From positions 558,001 to 622,000 of the forward strand of contig OZ239145.1 in NCBI GenBank assembly GCA_965194535.1: DNA of 64,000 nucleotides, in the 5' to 3' direction. Positions 9,558-17,240 of this stretch are shown piece after piece. The translations under genes and the position numbers were made by a program. Every line of letters begins with the position of its first letter. The first letter of the stretch is position 1. Under the pieces are notes generated by a model. It worked only from the letters and a program-made list of their open reading frames with translations, ran no database searches and had not been told where the DNA came from. Origin of the DNA: Verrucolacustris abundans (lineage in GTDB: Bacteria; Verrucomicrobiota; Verrucomicrobiia; Methylacidiphilales; Verrucolacustridaceae).

Positions 9558-10648
9558 TTGGTATGGGGGAACTCGCAATTGCTTGTGGAGGCACGGGAGG
9601 ACATCTGTTTCCCGGGTTGGCTGTGGCTGAAGCAGTACGAAGAAGGGGTCACGACGTGAGTTTCTTCATTTCCTCAAAAGCTGTGGATCGGCGGGCTCTC
9701 AAGGGAGCAGGAGAGGAAAGGTTTGGGATTGAGATTCCAGCCGTGGGATGGAGTGGAGTGCTAGGAGCAGGAAACTTTGCGATTCACTTTGTATCTGCCG
9801 TACGAAAAGCGGGAGATGAATTGCGAAAGAGAAATGTAAAAGCCTTATTGGGTATGGGTGGTTTTATTTCGGGAGCGACAACAGTGGCTTCTCGGCTAGC
9901 GAATATTCCGTATTTTCTCCACGAATCGAATGCGGTTCCAGGACGGGCAACACGCCTTCTTGCAAAAGGTGCCAAGCAGGTTTTTGTGGGATTTGCAGAT
10001 TGCCAATCGGGATTAGGCGGTGTGAAAGCCACGGTAAGCGGAACACCCGTACGTGGACGGTTAGGACGAATGGAAAAAGAGGTGGCCCTTAAAAAACTAG
10101 GCCTTCACCCGCATCGTCGTTTGGTGGCTGTTCTTGGAGGAAGTCAGGGTGCGCGTGGATTGAATGAAGCAATGGTGAGGGGGTTGGGAGCGTTGAAAAG
10201 CGAAGCGCAACATCTGCAGATTCTGCATTTAGCGGGCGAAGCGCATGTGGAGAAAGTGCGGCGCGCCTACGAAGGAACTGGATTTCATGCGGTGGTGATG
10301 GGTTTTTGTGACGAGATGGAGGCTGTCTATGCGGCAGCTGAGTTGGTAGTCGCCCGATCGGGGGCGGGGACATTGGCTGAATTAGCGGCTTGTGAGGTGC
10401 CTGCCATCCTCGTGCCTTTTCCTGCGGCAGCGGGAGATCATCAAATGGCCAATGCCCGAGCTTATTCTCAAGAGGGAGCGGGGGAAGTGGTGGCAGAAAA
10501 ATATCTCATTGGAACGGAGTTGGGGCAGCGCATTGCGAGGCTTCTAGCAGATCCAAGTCGATGCGAACGAATGAAGCATTGGGCAAAAGGACAACAAAAA
10601 CCGCAAGCGGCGGAAAAGATCGCGGAGGTGATTTCCCGTGAGCTTTAA
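9554..10648 (+). CDS. murG: MurG, lipid II synthase (GlcNAc transferase)
   Basis: MurG adds GlcNAc from UDP-GlcNAc to lipid I on the inner face of the cytoplasmic membrane. The N-terminal glycine-rich loop ACGGTGGHLFPGLAVAEA, the GGFISG motif, LGGSQGARGLNE and the donor-binding ARSGAGTLAE motif identify this GT28 enzyme. The 364-residue length is normal. GTG 9554 overlaps the ftsW stop (GTGA); an ATG at 9563 would give a nine-base shorter gene and cannot be excluded. Confidence 0.96.
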   Translation: MIGMGELAIACGGTGGHLFPGLAVAEAVRRRGHDVSFFISSKAVDRRALKGAGEERFGIEIPAVGWSGVLGAGNFAIHFVSAVRKAGDELRKRNVKALLGMGGFISGATTVASRLANIPYFLHESNAVPGRATRLLAKGAKQVFVGFADCQSGLGGVKATVSGTPVRGRLGRMEKEVALKKLGLHPHRRLVAVLGGSQGARGLNEAMVRGLGALKSEAQHLQILHLAGEAHVEKVRRAYEGTGFHAVVMGFCDEMEAVYAAAELVVARSGAGTLAELAACEVPAILVPFPAAAGDHQMANARAYSQEGAGEVVAEKYLIGTELGQRIARLLADPSRCERMKHWAKGQQKPQAAEKIAEVISREL

Positions 10649-12914
10649 TTCTTCTGATTGGATTAAGGGGAAGAAAAGAATTCACCTAATTGGTGTTTCT
10701 GGTTCTGGAATGACCCCATTGGCTGAAATTCTTCTGGATCTAGGGCATCGGGTAAGCGGGTCGGATATTAAGCCAGTCGCAGATCGGTTGGTGCTGAGGG
10801 GGCTTGAATTCACATTAGGCCATGAATTTTCCAAAATGGATGAAGTGGATGCAGTGGTGGCATCGGCAGCGATCCCAGATGAAAACAGTGAGTGGATGGA
10901 AGCGAAGAAGCGCAAAATATCGCGTTTTCGTCGTGGTGAAGTTTTGGCTCAGTTGGCTCAGGGAAAAAAGCTCGTGGCTGTTATGGGTTCTCACGGCAAG
11001 ACAACCACGGCAACCCTTTTGGCGCAGATTTTCCATGAGGCAGGGTTAGAACCGTGTTTTTATTTGGGTGGATACTCGCCTGCCCTAGGTGTTTCAGGAG
11101 CTTGGAAAAAGGGGGAGTGGTTGATTGCTGAGGTGGACGAGAGCGAGGGGGCACCAGCACAGATGAAGCCTTGGGCGGCGCTGCTGTTAAATGCGGATCA
11201 CGAGCATGTGGATCGCTATGCGGATGAGAAAGCGGTAGTTGCGGCTTATCGTGAGGTTTTGGGTCAAGTCACAGGCCCTGTTGTAGTGGTGGCCAAGGAG
11301 GAGAAAGCGGCCATGGAGGCAACGATGGGGGTGAAAACCAAGGTCACTTTTGGGTGGGAGAAGAGTGAGGCTGATTATGTGGGTCGGTGGGAGGGGGAGA
11401 GTGCGAACGGGATTCAATTTGGAGTAATGAAAAGTGGAAAAGATTTGGGAAGTTTTTCGCTGGCAGCTACAGGAAGGCACAATGGAGGAAACGCTTTGGG
11501 AGGATTGGCCTTGGCTGCGGAGTTGGGAGTTAAGGTCGAGAAGATCCGTAAGGGCTTGAAAGCGTTTCGACGGGCAGATCGAAGATTTGAAATTCTTACT
11601 AGTGGACCTGGCTTGGAGGTGGTGGATGACTATGCGCATCACCCGAGAGAGGTGGAGGCGACGATTGCGTCCGCCCGCGCAAGGGGTCGGGCACGTGTGG
11701 TGGCAATCTTTCAACCTCACCGTCACACAAGATTGGCGACTTTTATGAGTGGATTCGCGGAGGCGTTACGGAATGCGGATCACGTTGTGATTTTACCTAC
11801 GTATGCGGCTGGAGAGAAAACTATGGAGGGTGCGGGGGTAGAGCAACTTGTTGGGGCGATTCAAGAAAAGGGAGGAACGGTGGATCTGGCAGGATCGATG
11901 TCGGAGTGCAGGTCGATTTTGGGAAGACTTTGGCAAGAGGGAGATCTGTTTTTAGTGATGGGTGCAGGGGATGTGACCCAAATGGCCCGTAAGATGGCGA
12001 AAGATTTTCATGGGTTCTACAAGGTACGGGATTTGGCAAAAGGCGAGGGGGTTGTGCGTTGGTATGAACCGATGCGAAAGCACACCACCATTCGTATTGG
12101 AGGGCCAGCGCAAGTGTGGTTTGAGCCAGAAAGTGAAGCTGCATTAGGTCGGGTCGTGGAGTGGTGTGCAAAGGAGAAGGTACCTCTGACCGTGGTAGGA
12201 CGGGGAAGTAACCTGCTGGTGCGGGATGGCGGCATTTCGGGGGTGTGCGTGCATTTTGGACAACCGGGCATGAGCAAGATCGAAGTAGTGAATGGCAAGA
12301 TTCATGCGGGGGCGGGAGCTCGGCTAAAGCAGATTGTCGCCGTTGCAAAAGCAAACGGAATTATGGGTTTGGAATTTATGGAAGGAATTCCCGGCGCTCT
12401 TGGCGGAGCGATGCGGATGAATGCCGGGGCGATGGAGTCTTGGACCTTTGAAACGATAGAAAGCGTGAGGGTGATGGACCGAAAAGGAAAAGTGAGTGAG
12501 GTATTGAGAGGTGAGTTCGAGGTGAAATATCGTAGGGTGCCAAGATTAGTAGAGGAGATTGCGGTGGGGGCTGTTCTGCATGGGAAGCCAGGGAATCCTG
12601 AGGAGATTGCCGAAAAACTCAAACAGTACAGCCGGAAGAGATGGGACTCGCAACCTGCTGCGCCTAGTGCGGGTTGTATTTTCAAGAATGCGGAAAAAAT
12701 TCCTGCAGGAAGATTGATCGAAGAATTGGGATTGAAGGATACAGCGATCGGAGGTGCTCGGATCTCGCCCGTGCACGGCAACTTCATTGTGAATCAAGGC
12801 GGAGCGAAAGCGGTGGATGTGTTGGCGTTGATGGACCAAGTTCGGGCTAGGGCTCAAAAGGATCGGGGAATCGATTTGGAGCCTGAGGTCATTGTGGTGG
12901 GGGAAGACGAATGA
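10638..12914 (+). CDS. murC: MurC-MurB bifunctional fusion
   Basis: This 758-residue protein joins two enzymes. Residues 1 to about 455 are MurC, the L-Ala-adding ligase, with HLIGVSGSGMTPLAE at the start and P-loop MGSHGKTTT. Residues about 465-758 are MurB, the FAD-dependent UDP-GlcNAc-enolpyruvate reductase, with the FAD motif VVGRGSNLLVRDGG and GIPGALGGAMRMNAGA. The two catalyse consecutive steps, from enolpyruvate to MurNAc to MurNAc-L-Ala. The usual MurB active-site serine in the GS-x-FKN context is Cys680 here (AGCIFKN). The GTG start lies 11 bases inside murG. Confidence 0.94.
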   Translation: MSFNSSDWIKGKKRIHLIGVSGSGMTPLAEILLDLGHRVSGSDIKPVADRLVLRGLEFTLGHEFSKMDEVDAVVASAAIPDENSEWMEAKKRKISRFRRGEVLAQLAQGKKLVAVMGSHGKTTTATLLAQIFHEAGLEPCFYLGGYSPALGVSGAWKKGEWLIAEVDESEGAPAQMKPWAALLLNADHEHVDRYADEKAVVAAYREVLGQVTGPVVVVAKEEKAAMEATMGVKTKVTFGWEKSEADYVGRWEGESANGIQFGVMKSGKDLGSFSLAATGRHNGGNALGGLALAAELGVKVEKIRKGLKAFRRADRRFEILTSGPGLEVVDDYAHHPREVEATIASARARGRARVVAIFQPHRHTRLATFMSGFAEALRNADHVVILPTYAAGEKTMEGAGVEQLVGAIQEKGGTVDLAGSMSECRSILGRLWQEGDLFLVMGAGDVTQMARKMAKDFHGFYKVRDLAKGEGVVRWYEPMRKHTTIRIGGPAQVWFEPESEAALGRVVEWCAKEKVPLTVVGRGSNLLVRDGGISGVCVHFGQPGMSKIEVVNGKIHAGAGARLKQIVAVAKANGIMGLEFMEGIPGALGGAMRMNAGAMESWTFETIESVRVMDRKGKVSEVLRGEFEVKYRRVPRLVEEIAVGAVLHGKPGNPEEIAEKLKQYSRKRWDSQPAAPSAGCIFKNAEKIPAGRLIEELGLKDTAIGGARISPVHGNFIVNQGGAKAVDVLALMDQVRARAQKDRGIDLEPEVIVVGEDE

Positions 12915-13819
12915 AACCCGAAAAAATGAAAGTAGCGGTTTTGGCGGGTGGAATTTCAAGGGAGCGGGATGTCTCCTTGCGAAGTGGTGCGGGAGTGGCA
13001 AAGGCGTTGCGATCGTTGGGTGTGAAGGTCTTGGAGGTGGATGTGAAGGAGAAGGGGCTCAAGGTACCGCAGGGAACTGACATATGTTTTCTATGTCTGC
13101 ATGGGACCTATGGAGAGGATGGTGAGGTTCAGGCTGAGCTGGAGGCGGTTCAGATGCCATTTACAGGAAGTGGTTCCGTGGCCAGCGCGCTGGCTTTCGA
13201 CAAACTGAAGGCCCGGGATGTGCTGGTGGCCGCAGGTATTCCCATGGCTGAAAGCATGGAGTGGAGGAAGGATCATGATTGGAAGCCTCCGTACGTGTGT
13301 AAACCCGTTGCGGATGGATCCAGTTTCGGTGTTCACCTTGTTCGCGATGAAAAAGAGGCGGCGACTGCAATGAAGAGTTCGGAAATGTGGAAGGGTGCAA
13401 TGATGATGGAGCGATTGGTAGAAGGAGTGGAAATGACCGTGGGCATCTTGGGGGAAAAACCACTTCCTGTTGTTGAGATTAGGCCCGTAAAGGGATTTTA
13501 TGATTTCACCAATAAGTATACGGCAGGCGCAACCCAGTACCTTTGCCCAGCTCCGATATCCAAAGAACAAGCGGAAGAGGTGCAAGCTGTCTCCCTTGCA
13601 GCTCATCGCGCTCTGGGTTGTGAGGTTCTATCTCGCGTGGATCTGATCGTTGATCGAGATGGGAAAATCAATGTTTTGGAAGTGAATACGCTTCCAGGAA
13701 TGACGGACCTGAGCCTCTTTCCGAAGGCAGGTCGGACTGGGGGAATCGATTTTGCATCCCTCTGCTTGAAAATATTAGAGCTTTCTTGGGAGAGATTTAA
13801 AAAAGGAGTGACATCATGA
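12911..13819 (+). CDS. ddl: Ddl, D-alanine-D-alanine ligase
   Basis: Ddl joins two D-alanines using ATP to make the substrate for MurF. The 302-residue ATP-grasp protein has the N-terminal VLAGGISRERDVSLRSG, the CLHGTYGEDGEVQ motif and the metal-binding end motif EVNTLPGMTDLSLFPKAG. Dipeptide specificity is expected from cluster context. ATG 12911 overlaps the murC-murB stop (ATGA), and the gene ends in an ATGA overlap with ftsQ. Confidence 0.95.
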   Translation: MKPEKMKVAVLAGGISRERDVSLRSGAGVAKALRSLGVKVLEVDVKEKGLKVPQGTDICFLCLHGTYGEDGEVQAELEAVQMPFTGSGSVASALAFDKLKARDVLVAAGIPMAESMEWRKDHDWKPPYVCKPVADGSSFGVHLVRDEKEAATAMKSSEMWKGAMMMERLVEGVEMTVGILGEKPLPVVEIRPVKGFYDFTNKYTAGATQYLCPAPISKEQAEEVQAVSLAAHRALGCEVLSRVDLIVDRDGKINVLEVNTLPGMTDLSLFPKAGRTGGIDFASLCLKILELSWERFKKGVTS

Positions 13820-14727
13820 AGTTCAAACGAGTCCCATTCTTTTCGTCAAAAAAACAACGTAAGCGAAGTCGGCGCGCACGGCATGTGCTGGCTGCGCGAA
13901 TGACAGGAAAAGAGAGTGCGCGTGCATTTAGTCGGCGTGTTGGGTTTCTCCTTCTTCTTGCAGGTTCTTTGGCCACGGCTGCGTTAGTGACCTCGATCGG
14001 GATGGATGCGATTTTGGGGGCTCTTTTATATCGAAATACAGATTTCACTCTTCGGCGGTTCGTGATTGAACCTGCAAACAAGATTGGAAAGGGAGAACTC
14101 GTGGCAGCGAGTGGTGTAAAGATTGGTCAGAACGTCCTTCAACTGTCCTTAGACGAGGTGAAGGCATCGATTGAAAAGATTCCTCATGTGGCCTCGGTAC
14201 GGGTCGAGCGCCATTTGCCTGATACTTTATACTTCTTTGTGGAAGAGCGGAGGCCTGTCGCCCTTTTGGCCCCTACTCCCTCTGCGGGGATGCAGTTGGC
14301 ACAACCGATGTACTATATCGATACACGTGGCTTTGTTTTAAAGCCCAAGCCAGGGGAGAAGTTGATGTCGCTCCCTGTGATTACTGGAATTTCATCGGAT
14401 GAGGTTGTTGAGGGTGAGGTAATGAATCATCCCGATGTCAAAGCGGCCCTTCTATTTATCCGAGAGGCTACTCTGGCTACCGTTCGGGATGGATTGGATT
14501 TCTCGAAAATCGTAATAGAGGGGCCCGGACGCTTTCAGATATCGACACCACGAGGAGGAAAGATTCGTTTCCGGACTCAATACCTGAGCGAGCAGTTTGA
14601 GCGTCTGAACGTCATTTTTGAGTACGCGGAAACCAAGGGACGGATCGTTCAAACCGTAGATTTAACCCCTGAACGTAACGTTCCTGTCACCTTCTTGAGC
14701 ACAAAACCTGGAGAACAAACCCTATGA
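13816..14727 (+). CDS. ftsQ: FtsQ-type divisome protein with POTRA domain
   Basis: The 303 residues begin with a very basic cytoplasmic tail, then one membrane helix at about residues 36-58. A POTRA-like domain follows (from FTLRRFVIEP, with ASVRVERHLPDTLYFFVEER) and a periplasmic FtsQ C-domain. FtsQ links the early and late divisome by binding FtsL and FtsB. The order ddl-ftsQ-ftsA-ftsZ matches the classical cluster. ATGA overlaps are present on both sides. Confidence 0.88.
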   Translation: MKFKRVPFFSSKKQRKRSRRARHVLAARMTGKESARAFSRRVGFLLLLAGSLATAALVTSIGMDAILGALLYRNTDFTLRRFVIEPANKIGKGELVAASGVKIGQNVLQLSLDEVKASIEKIPHVASVRVERHLPDTLYFFVEERRPVALLAPTPSAGMQLAQPMYYIDTRGFVLKPKPGEKLMSLPVITGISSDEVVEGEVMNHPDVKAALLFIREATLATVRDGLDFSKIVIEGPGRFQISTPRGGKIRFRTQYLSEQFERLNVIFEYAETKGRIVQTVDLTPERNVPVTFLSTKPGEQTL

Positions 14728-15974
14728 TCATGCGAAGAACCCGGACTGAAGAAATCCTTATTGCGACCGATCTCGGTACGCAAACGATGAAGGTAGCGGT
14801 TGCAGAGATGTCTGAGGACGGAGCGTTAACTTTATTAGGAGTGGGTGAGTCTGCATCCGCAGGAATGCGGAAAGCGGAGGTAACAGATTTTGGATATGCC
14901 CAAACGGCGGCTCGAGTCGCTTTGGCAGAAGCTGAGCGCAGGACTCAGGCAGAGATTACGGAAGTCTACCTATCTCTGAGCGGCACCCATTTAAACTCCA
15001 GAAACGAGACGGTGCGGGGGGTTACAGTCGCTGAGGATGATCATCGCGTGACGGAGGGATCTCTAGAGGAGTTGCATAAACTAGCGGCGAATCTGCCTTT
15101 AAGTCGGGATCATGCGATCCTCCACGAACTTTTGAGGGGTTACTCGTTAGATCGTGGGGTCGGTTCGGGCCAACCGCTGGGAGTGCACACCGAACAGATT
15201 GAAGCGCACTACCATCTTGTGACTGGGAAAAGGACACTTCTGCAGACTGCGGTGCAGTGTGTGGCAGATCAGAAGATTCGGGTGAAAGGTTGCACCTTTT
15301 CGGCATATGCATCGGGAATGGCTGTTTTGAGTGAGGATGCAAAAAAGCGCGGAGCGGTGGTGATCGATCTGGGTGCCGGTGTTACAGATGTCGCAGTGTG
15401 GAGGGACGACGCGGTAGTGCATTCCGCAGTGCATGGAGTAGGTGGGGATCACCTGACACAGGATCTTTCGATTGGTTTGGAGGTTCCATACGCGCGGGCG
15501 GAAAGGTTGAAAAAAGAGATGGGCTCTGTCGTTCTGGAGCCCATGGAGAAAGACGAGAAGATTACCCTAGCCCGTGAGGTGAGTTTTGATGGACGAGTCT
15601 TCTTTAAAGAGGCGATGGTACAGATTCTGCAGGCTCGTATGGCGGAGATATGGCAGATCATCAAAGATGATCTGGAAGAGCAGAATCTGTGGAGTGCGAT
15701 TGAGACAGAGGTGGTGGTGACAGGCGGCGGTGGACGACTCCGAGGACTTAGTCGCTTGGCGTCTGAAATACTGCCACGCCCTGTTAGGATCGGTAGGACA
15801 CGAGATTTTCTGGGCGAGCAGAGTGATCTGGAGAGGCCAGAATTTTCAACCGTATTGGGCACCCTACGCTATGCGGCCGATTGTGAACGGCGGGAGTCCA
15901 GTCAACTAAAGGGTTGGAGGAAAATTCAGAAATCCTTGGGACGGGTTGTCTCAGGAATGCGCTTCTTGGCGTAA
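14724..15974 (+). CDS. ftsA: FtsA, actin-like membrane tether for FtsZ
   Basis: FtsA is a cytoplasmic actin-fold ATPase that anchors FtsZ filaments to the membrane. The 416-residue protein shows the phosphate-1 motif ATDLGTQTMKVAV, the SHS2 (1C) region including YLSLSGTHL, the phosphate-2 motif VVIDLGAGVTDVAVW and the adenosine motif VVTGGGGRLRGL. The C-terminal segment (SLGRVVSGMRFLA) is amphipathic and could be the membrane-targeting helix. ATG 14724 overlaps the ftsQ stop. Confidence 0.93.
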   Translation: MIMRRTRTEEILIATDLGTQTMKVAVAEMSEDGALTLLGVGESASAGMRKAEVTDFGYAQTAARVALAEAERRTQAEITEVYLSLSGTHLNSRNETVRGVTVAEDDHRVTEGSLEELHKLAANLPLSRDHAILHELLRGYSLDRGVGSGQPLGVHTEQIEAHYHLVTGKRTLLQTAVQCVADQKIRVKGCTFSAYASGMAVLSEDAKKRGAVVIDLGAGVTDVAVWRDDAVVHSAVHGVGGDHLTQDLSIGLEVPYARAERLKKEMGSVVLEPMEKDEKITLAREVSFDGRVFFKEAMVQILQARMAEIWQIIKDDLEEQNLWSAIETEVVVTGGGGRLRGLSRLASEILPRPVRIGRTRDFLGEQSDLERPEFSTVLGTLRYAADCERRESSQLKGWRKIQKSLGRVVSGMRFLA

Positions 15975-15991
15975 AGAAAGGAAAGAAAACA

Positions 15992-17185
15992 ATGAATCAC
16001 TCATCTCAAGAAACCTCATCCGTAGCTATTCTTGCCTTAGGAGGTGCGGGAGCGGCGGTGCTGGATAATTTAGCGGTAGCTTGTGAGGGGGAACATCGCA
16101 CCCTTTGCATTGATACCGATGCGTTGGCCCTACGTGGGACCGTGGCAGGAAAAAAGATTCTGGTAGCTCCAGAACGAGTACATGGAATGGGGACGGGTGG
16201 CGAGGGGGAGCTGTTGGAGGGATTAAGTTTGGAAGAGGGAGATAGTTTAGATCCGTTGCTTCAAGGAATTCAGACCGCATTGATCGTTCTATCCGTGAGT
16301 GGGGGCACGGGATCTGCTCTTGGGCCCAGTTTGGTGCGACGATTAAAGAAGCAGGGATCGGAAGTGGTGGTGTTCGCAATGACACCGTTTGGATTTGAGG
16401 GTCGAAAGAGAAAAGAGAAGGCTGAGTCGGCTTTGAAAGTGTTACGGAATTCAGCTGATGCAGTGTTGGTTTTCGGCAACGACAGGTTGCTGGAGACTTC
16501 AATGGCAAAAGATTTAAGGGAGGGGCAGCGTGCATTAAATCGGGCGTTAGCAAAAACCATTCATGGATTAGCCCATGTGATGGAGAAGGGGGGATTGGTG
16601 CATTTGGGCGTCGATGAACTCCGTGAGGCTGTGGGTCAAGGAGTGGATGCGGTTGCCCAATTCGAAAATGCATGGGCAGGAGTAGCCGAGGCCTCAGGAG
16701 AGGGCCGGGAGGAGGCAGCGATAGAGGCGGTTGTGGAGGATATCCTTCTGGAGGATGGAAGGGCCTGGAAAGATGGAAATCGGGTTCTGGTGAGCGTGAT
16801 CACAGGACCTGAGACCTCTCTGCAGGATTTTCATGGTTTGCTTGAAAAAATCCGTCGTCGGCTACCCGTGGATCTGCCCATTTCCGCTGGGGCTGCTGTG
16901 GATCCTGAAAGAAGTGAGTCGATTGGATTGACTGTGCTTGTGACGAGGAGGTGCGAGGAGGTGATGTTACCAAAGGTCGAGGTGGCCTCGAAGTCCTCTG
17001 CTGAAATGAGCCAAGAGCCAGCTGAGTCGAAAGCTAAGCGAAGAAAGAAATTTGTAGCTGCTCAAGCCGAATTAGAATTCGATAAAACACCGAGCCGTTT
17101 TGCGAGGTCGTCTCCTAGCGTAAGAGGGGCGGAGGATTTGGATCGCCCGACCTTCCAGCGGAAGGGGATTAAACTCAGGGTTTAA
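15992..17185 (+). CDS. ftsZ: Divergent FtsZ tubulin-like division protein
   Basis: This is FtsZ by position after ftsA and by its tubulin fold motifs, but it is strongly divergent. The nucleotide-binding start reads LALGGAGAAVLD, the tubulin signature is SGGTGSA (residues 103-109) and TPFGFEGRKR is recognisable. In the T7 loop the usual N-x-D-x-x-D reads GVDELR (206-211), so the first Asn and the last Asp are missing. A linker follows, then a tail PTFQRKGIKLRV like the conserved FtsA-binding peptide. I chose ATG 15992, after AAAGGAAAG, giving 397 residues; longer frames run back into ftsA. Confidence 0.9.
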   Translation: MNHSSQETSSVAILALGGAGAAVLDNLAVACEGEHRTLCIDTDALALRGTVAGKKILVAPERVHGMGTGGEGELLEGLSLEEGDSLDPLLQGIQTALIVLSVSGGTGSALGPSLVRRLKKQGSEVVVFAMTPFGFEGRKRKEKAESALKVLRNSADAVLVFGNDRLLETSMAKDLREGQRALNRALAKTIHGLAHVMEKGGLVHLGVDELREAVGQGVDAVAQFENAWAGVAEASGEGREEAAIEAVVEDILLEDGRAWKDGNRVLVSVITGPETSLQDFHGLLEKIRRRLPVDLPISAGAAVDPERSESIGLTVLVTRRCEEVMLPKVEVASKSSAEMSQEPAESKAKRRKKFVAAQAELEFDKTPSRFARSSPSVRGAEDLDRPTFQRKGIKLRV

Positions 17186-17196
17186 TTCCGATCGCT

Positions 17197-17236
17197 GACC
17201 CTTTCCTACCCAAGAGTTCGTCTTTAGGTTAGGGTC
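17197..17236 (+). terminator. Imperfect hairpin between ftsZ and the NamZ gene
   Basis: GACCCT-tt-CCTA at 17197-17208 pairs with TAGG-tt-AGGGTC at 17225-17236 around a loop of about 16 bases, with one symmetric TT/TT internal loop. No T-run follows, so it is not a standard intrinsic terminator. It ends four bases before the ATG at 17241, so it could hide the ribosome-binding region or weaken read-through from the dcw operon. Confidence 0.35.
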
Positions 17237-17240
17237 AAGA

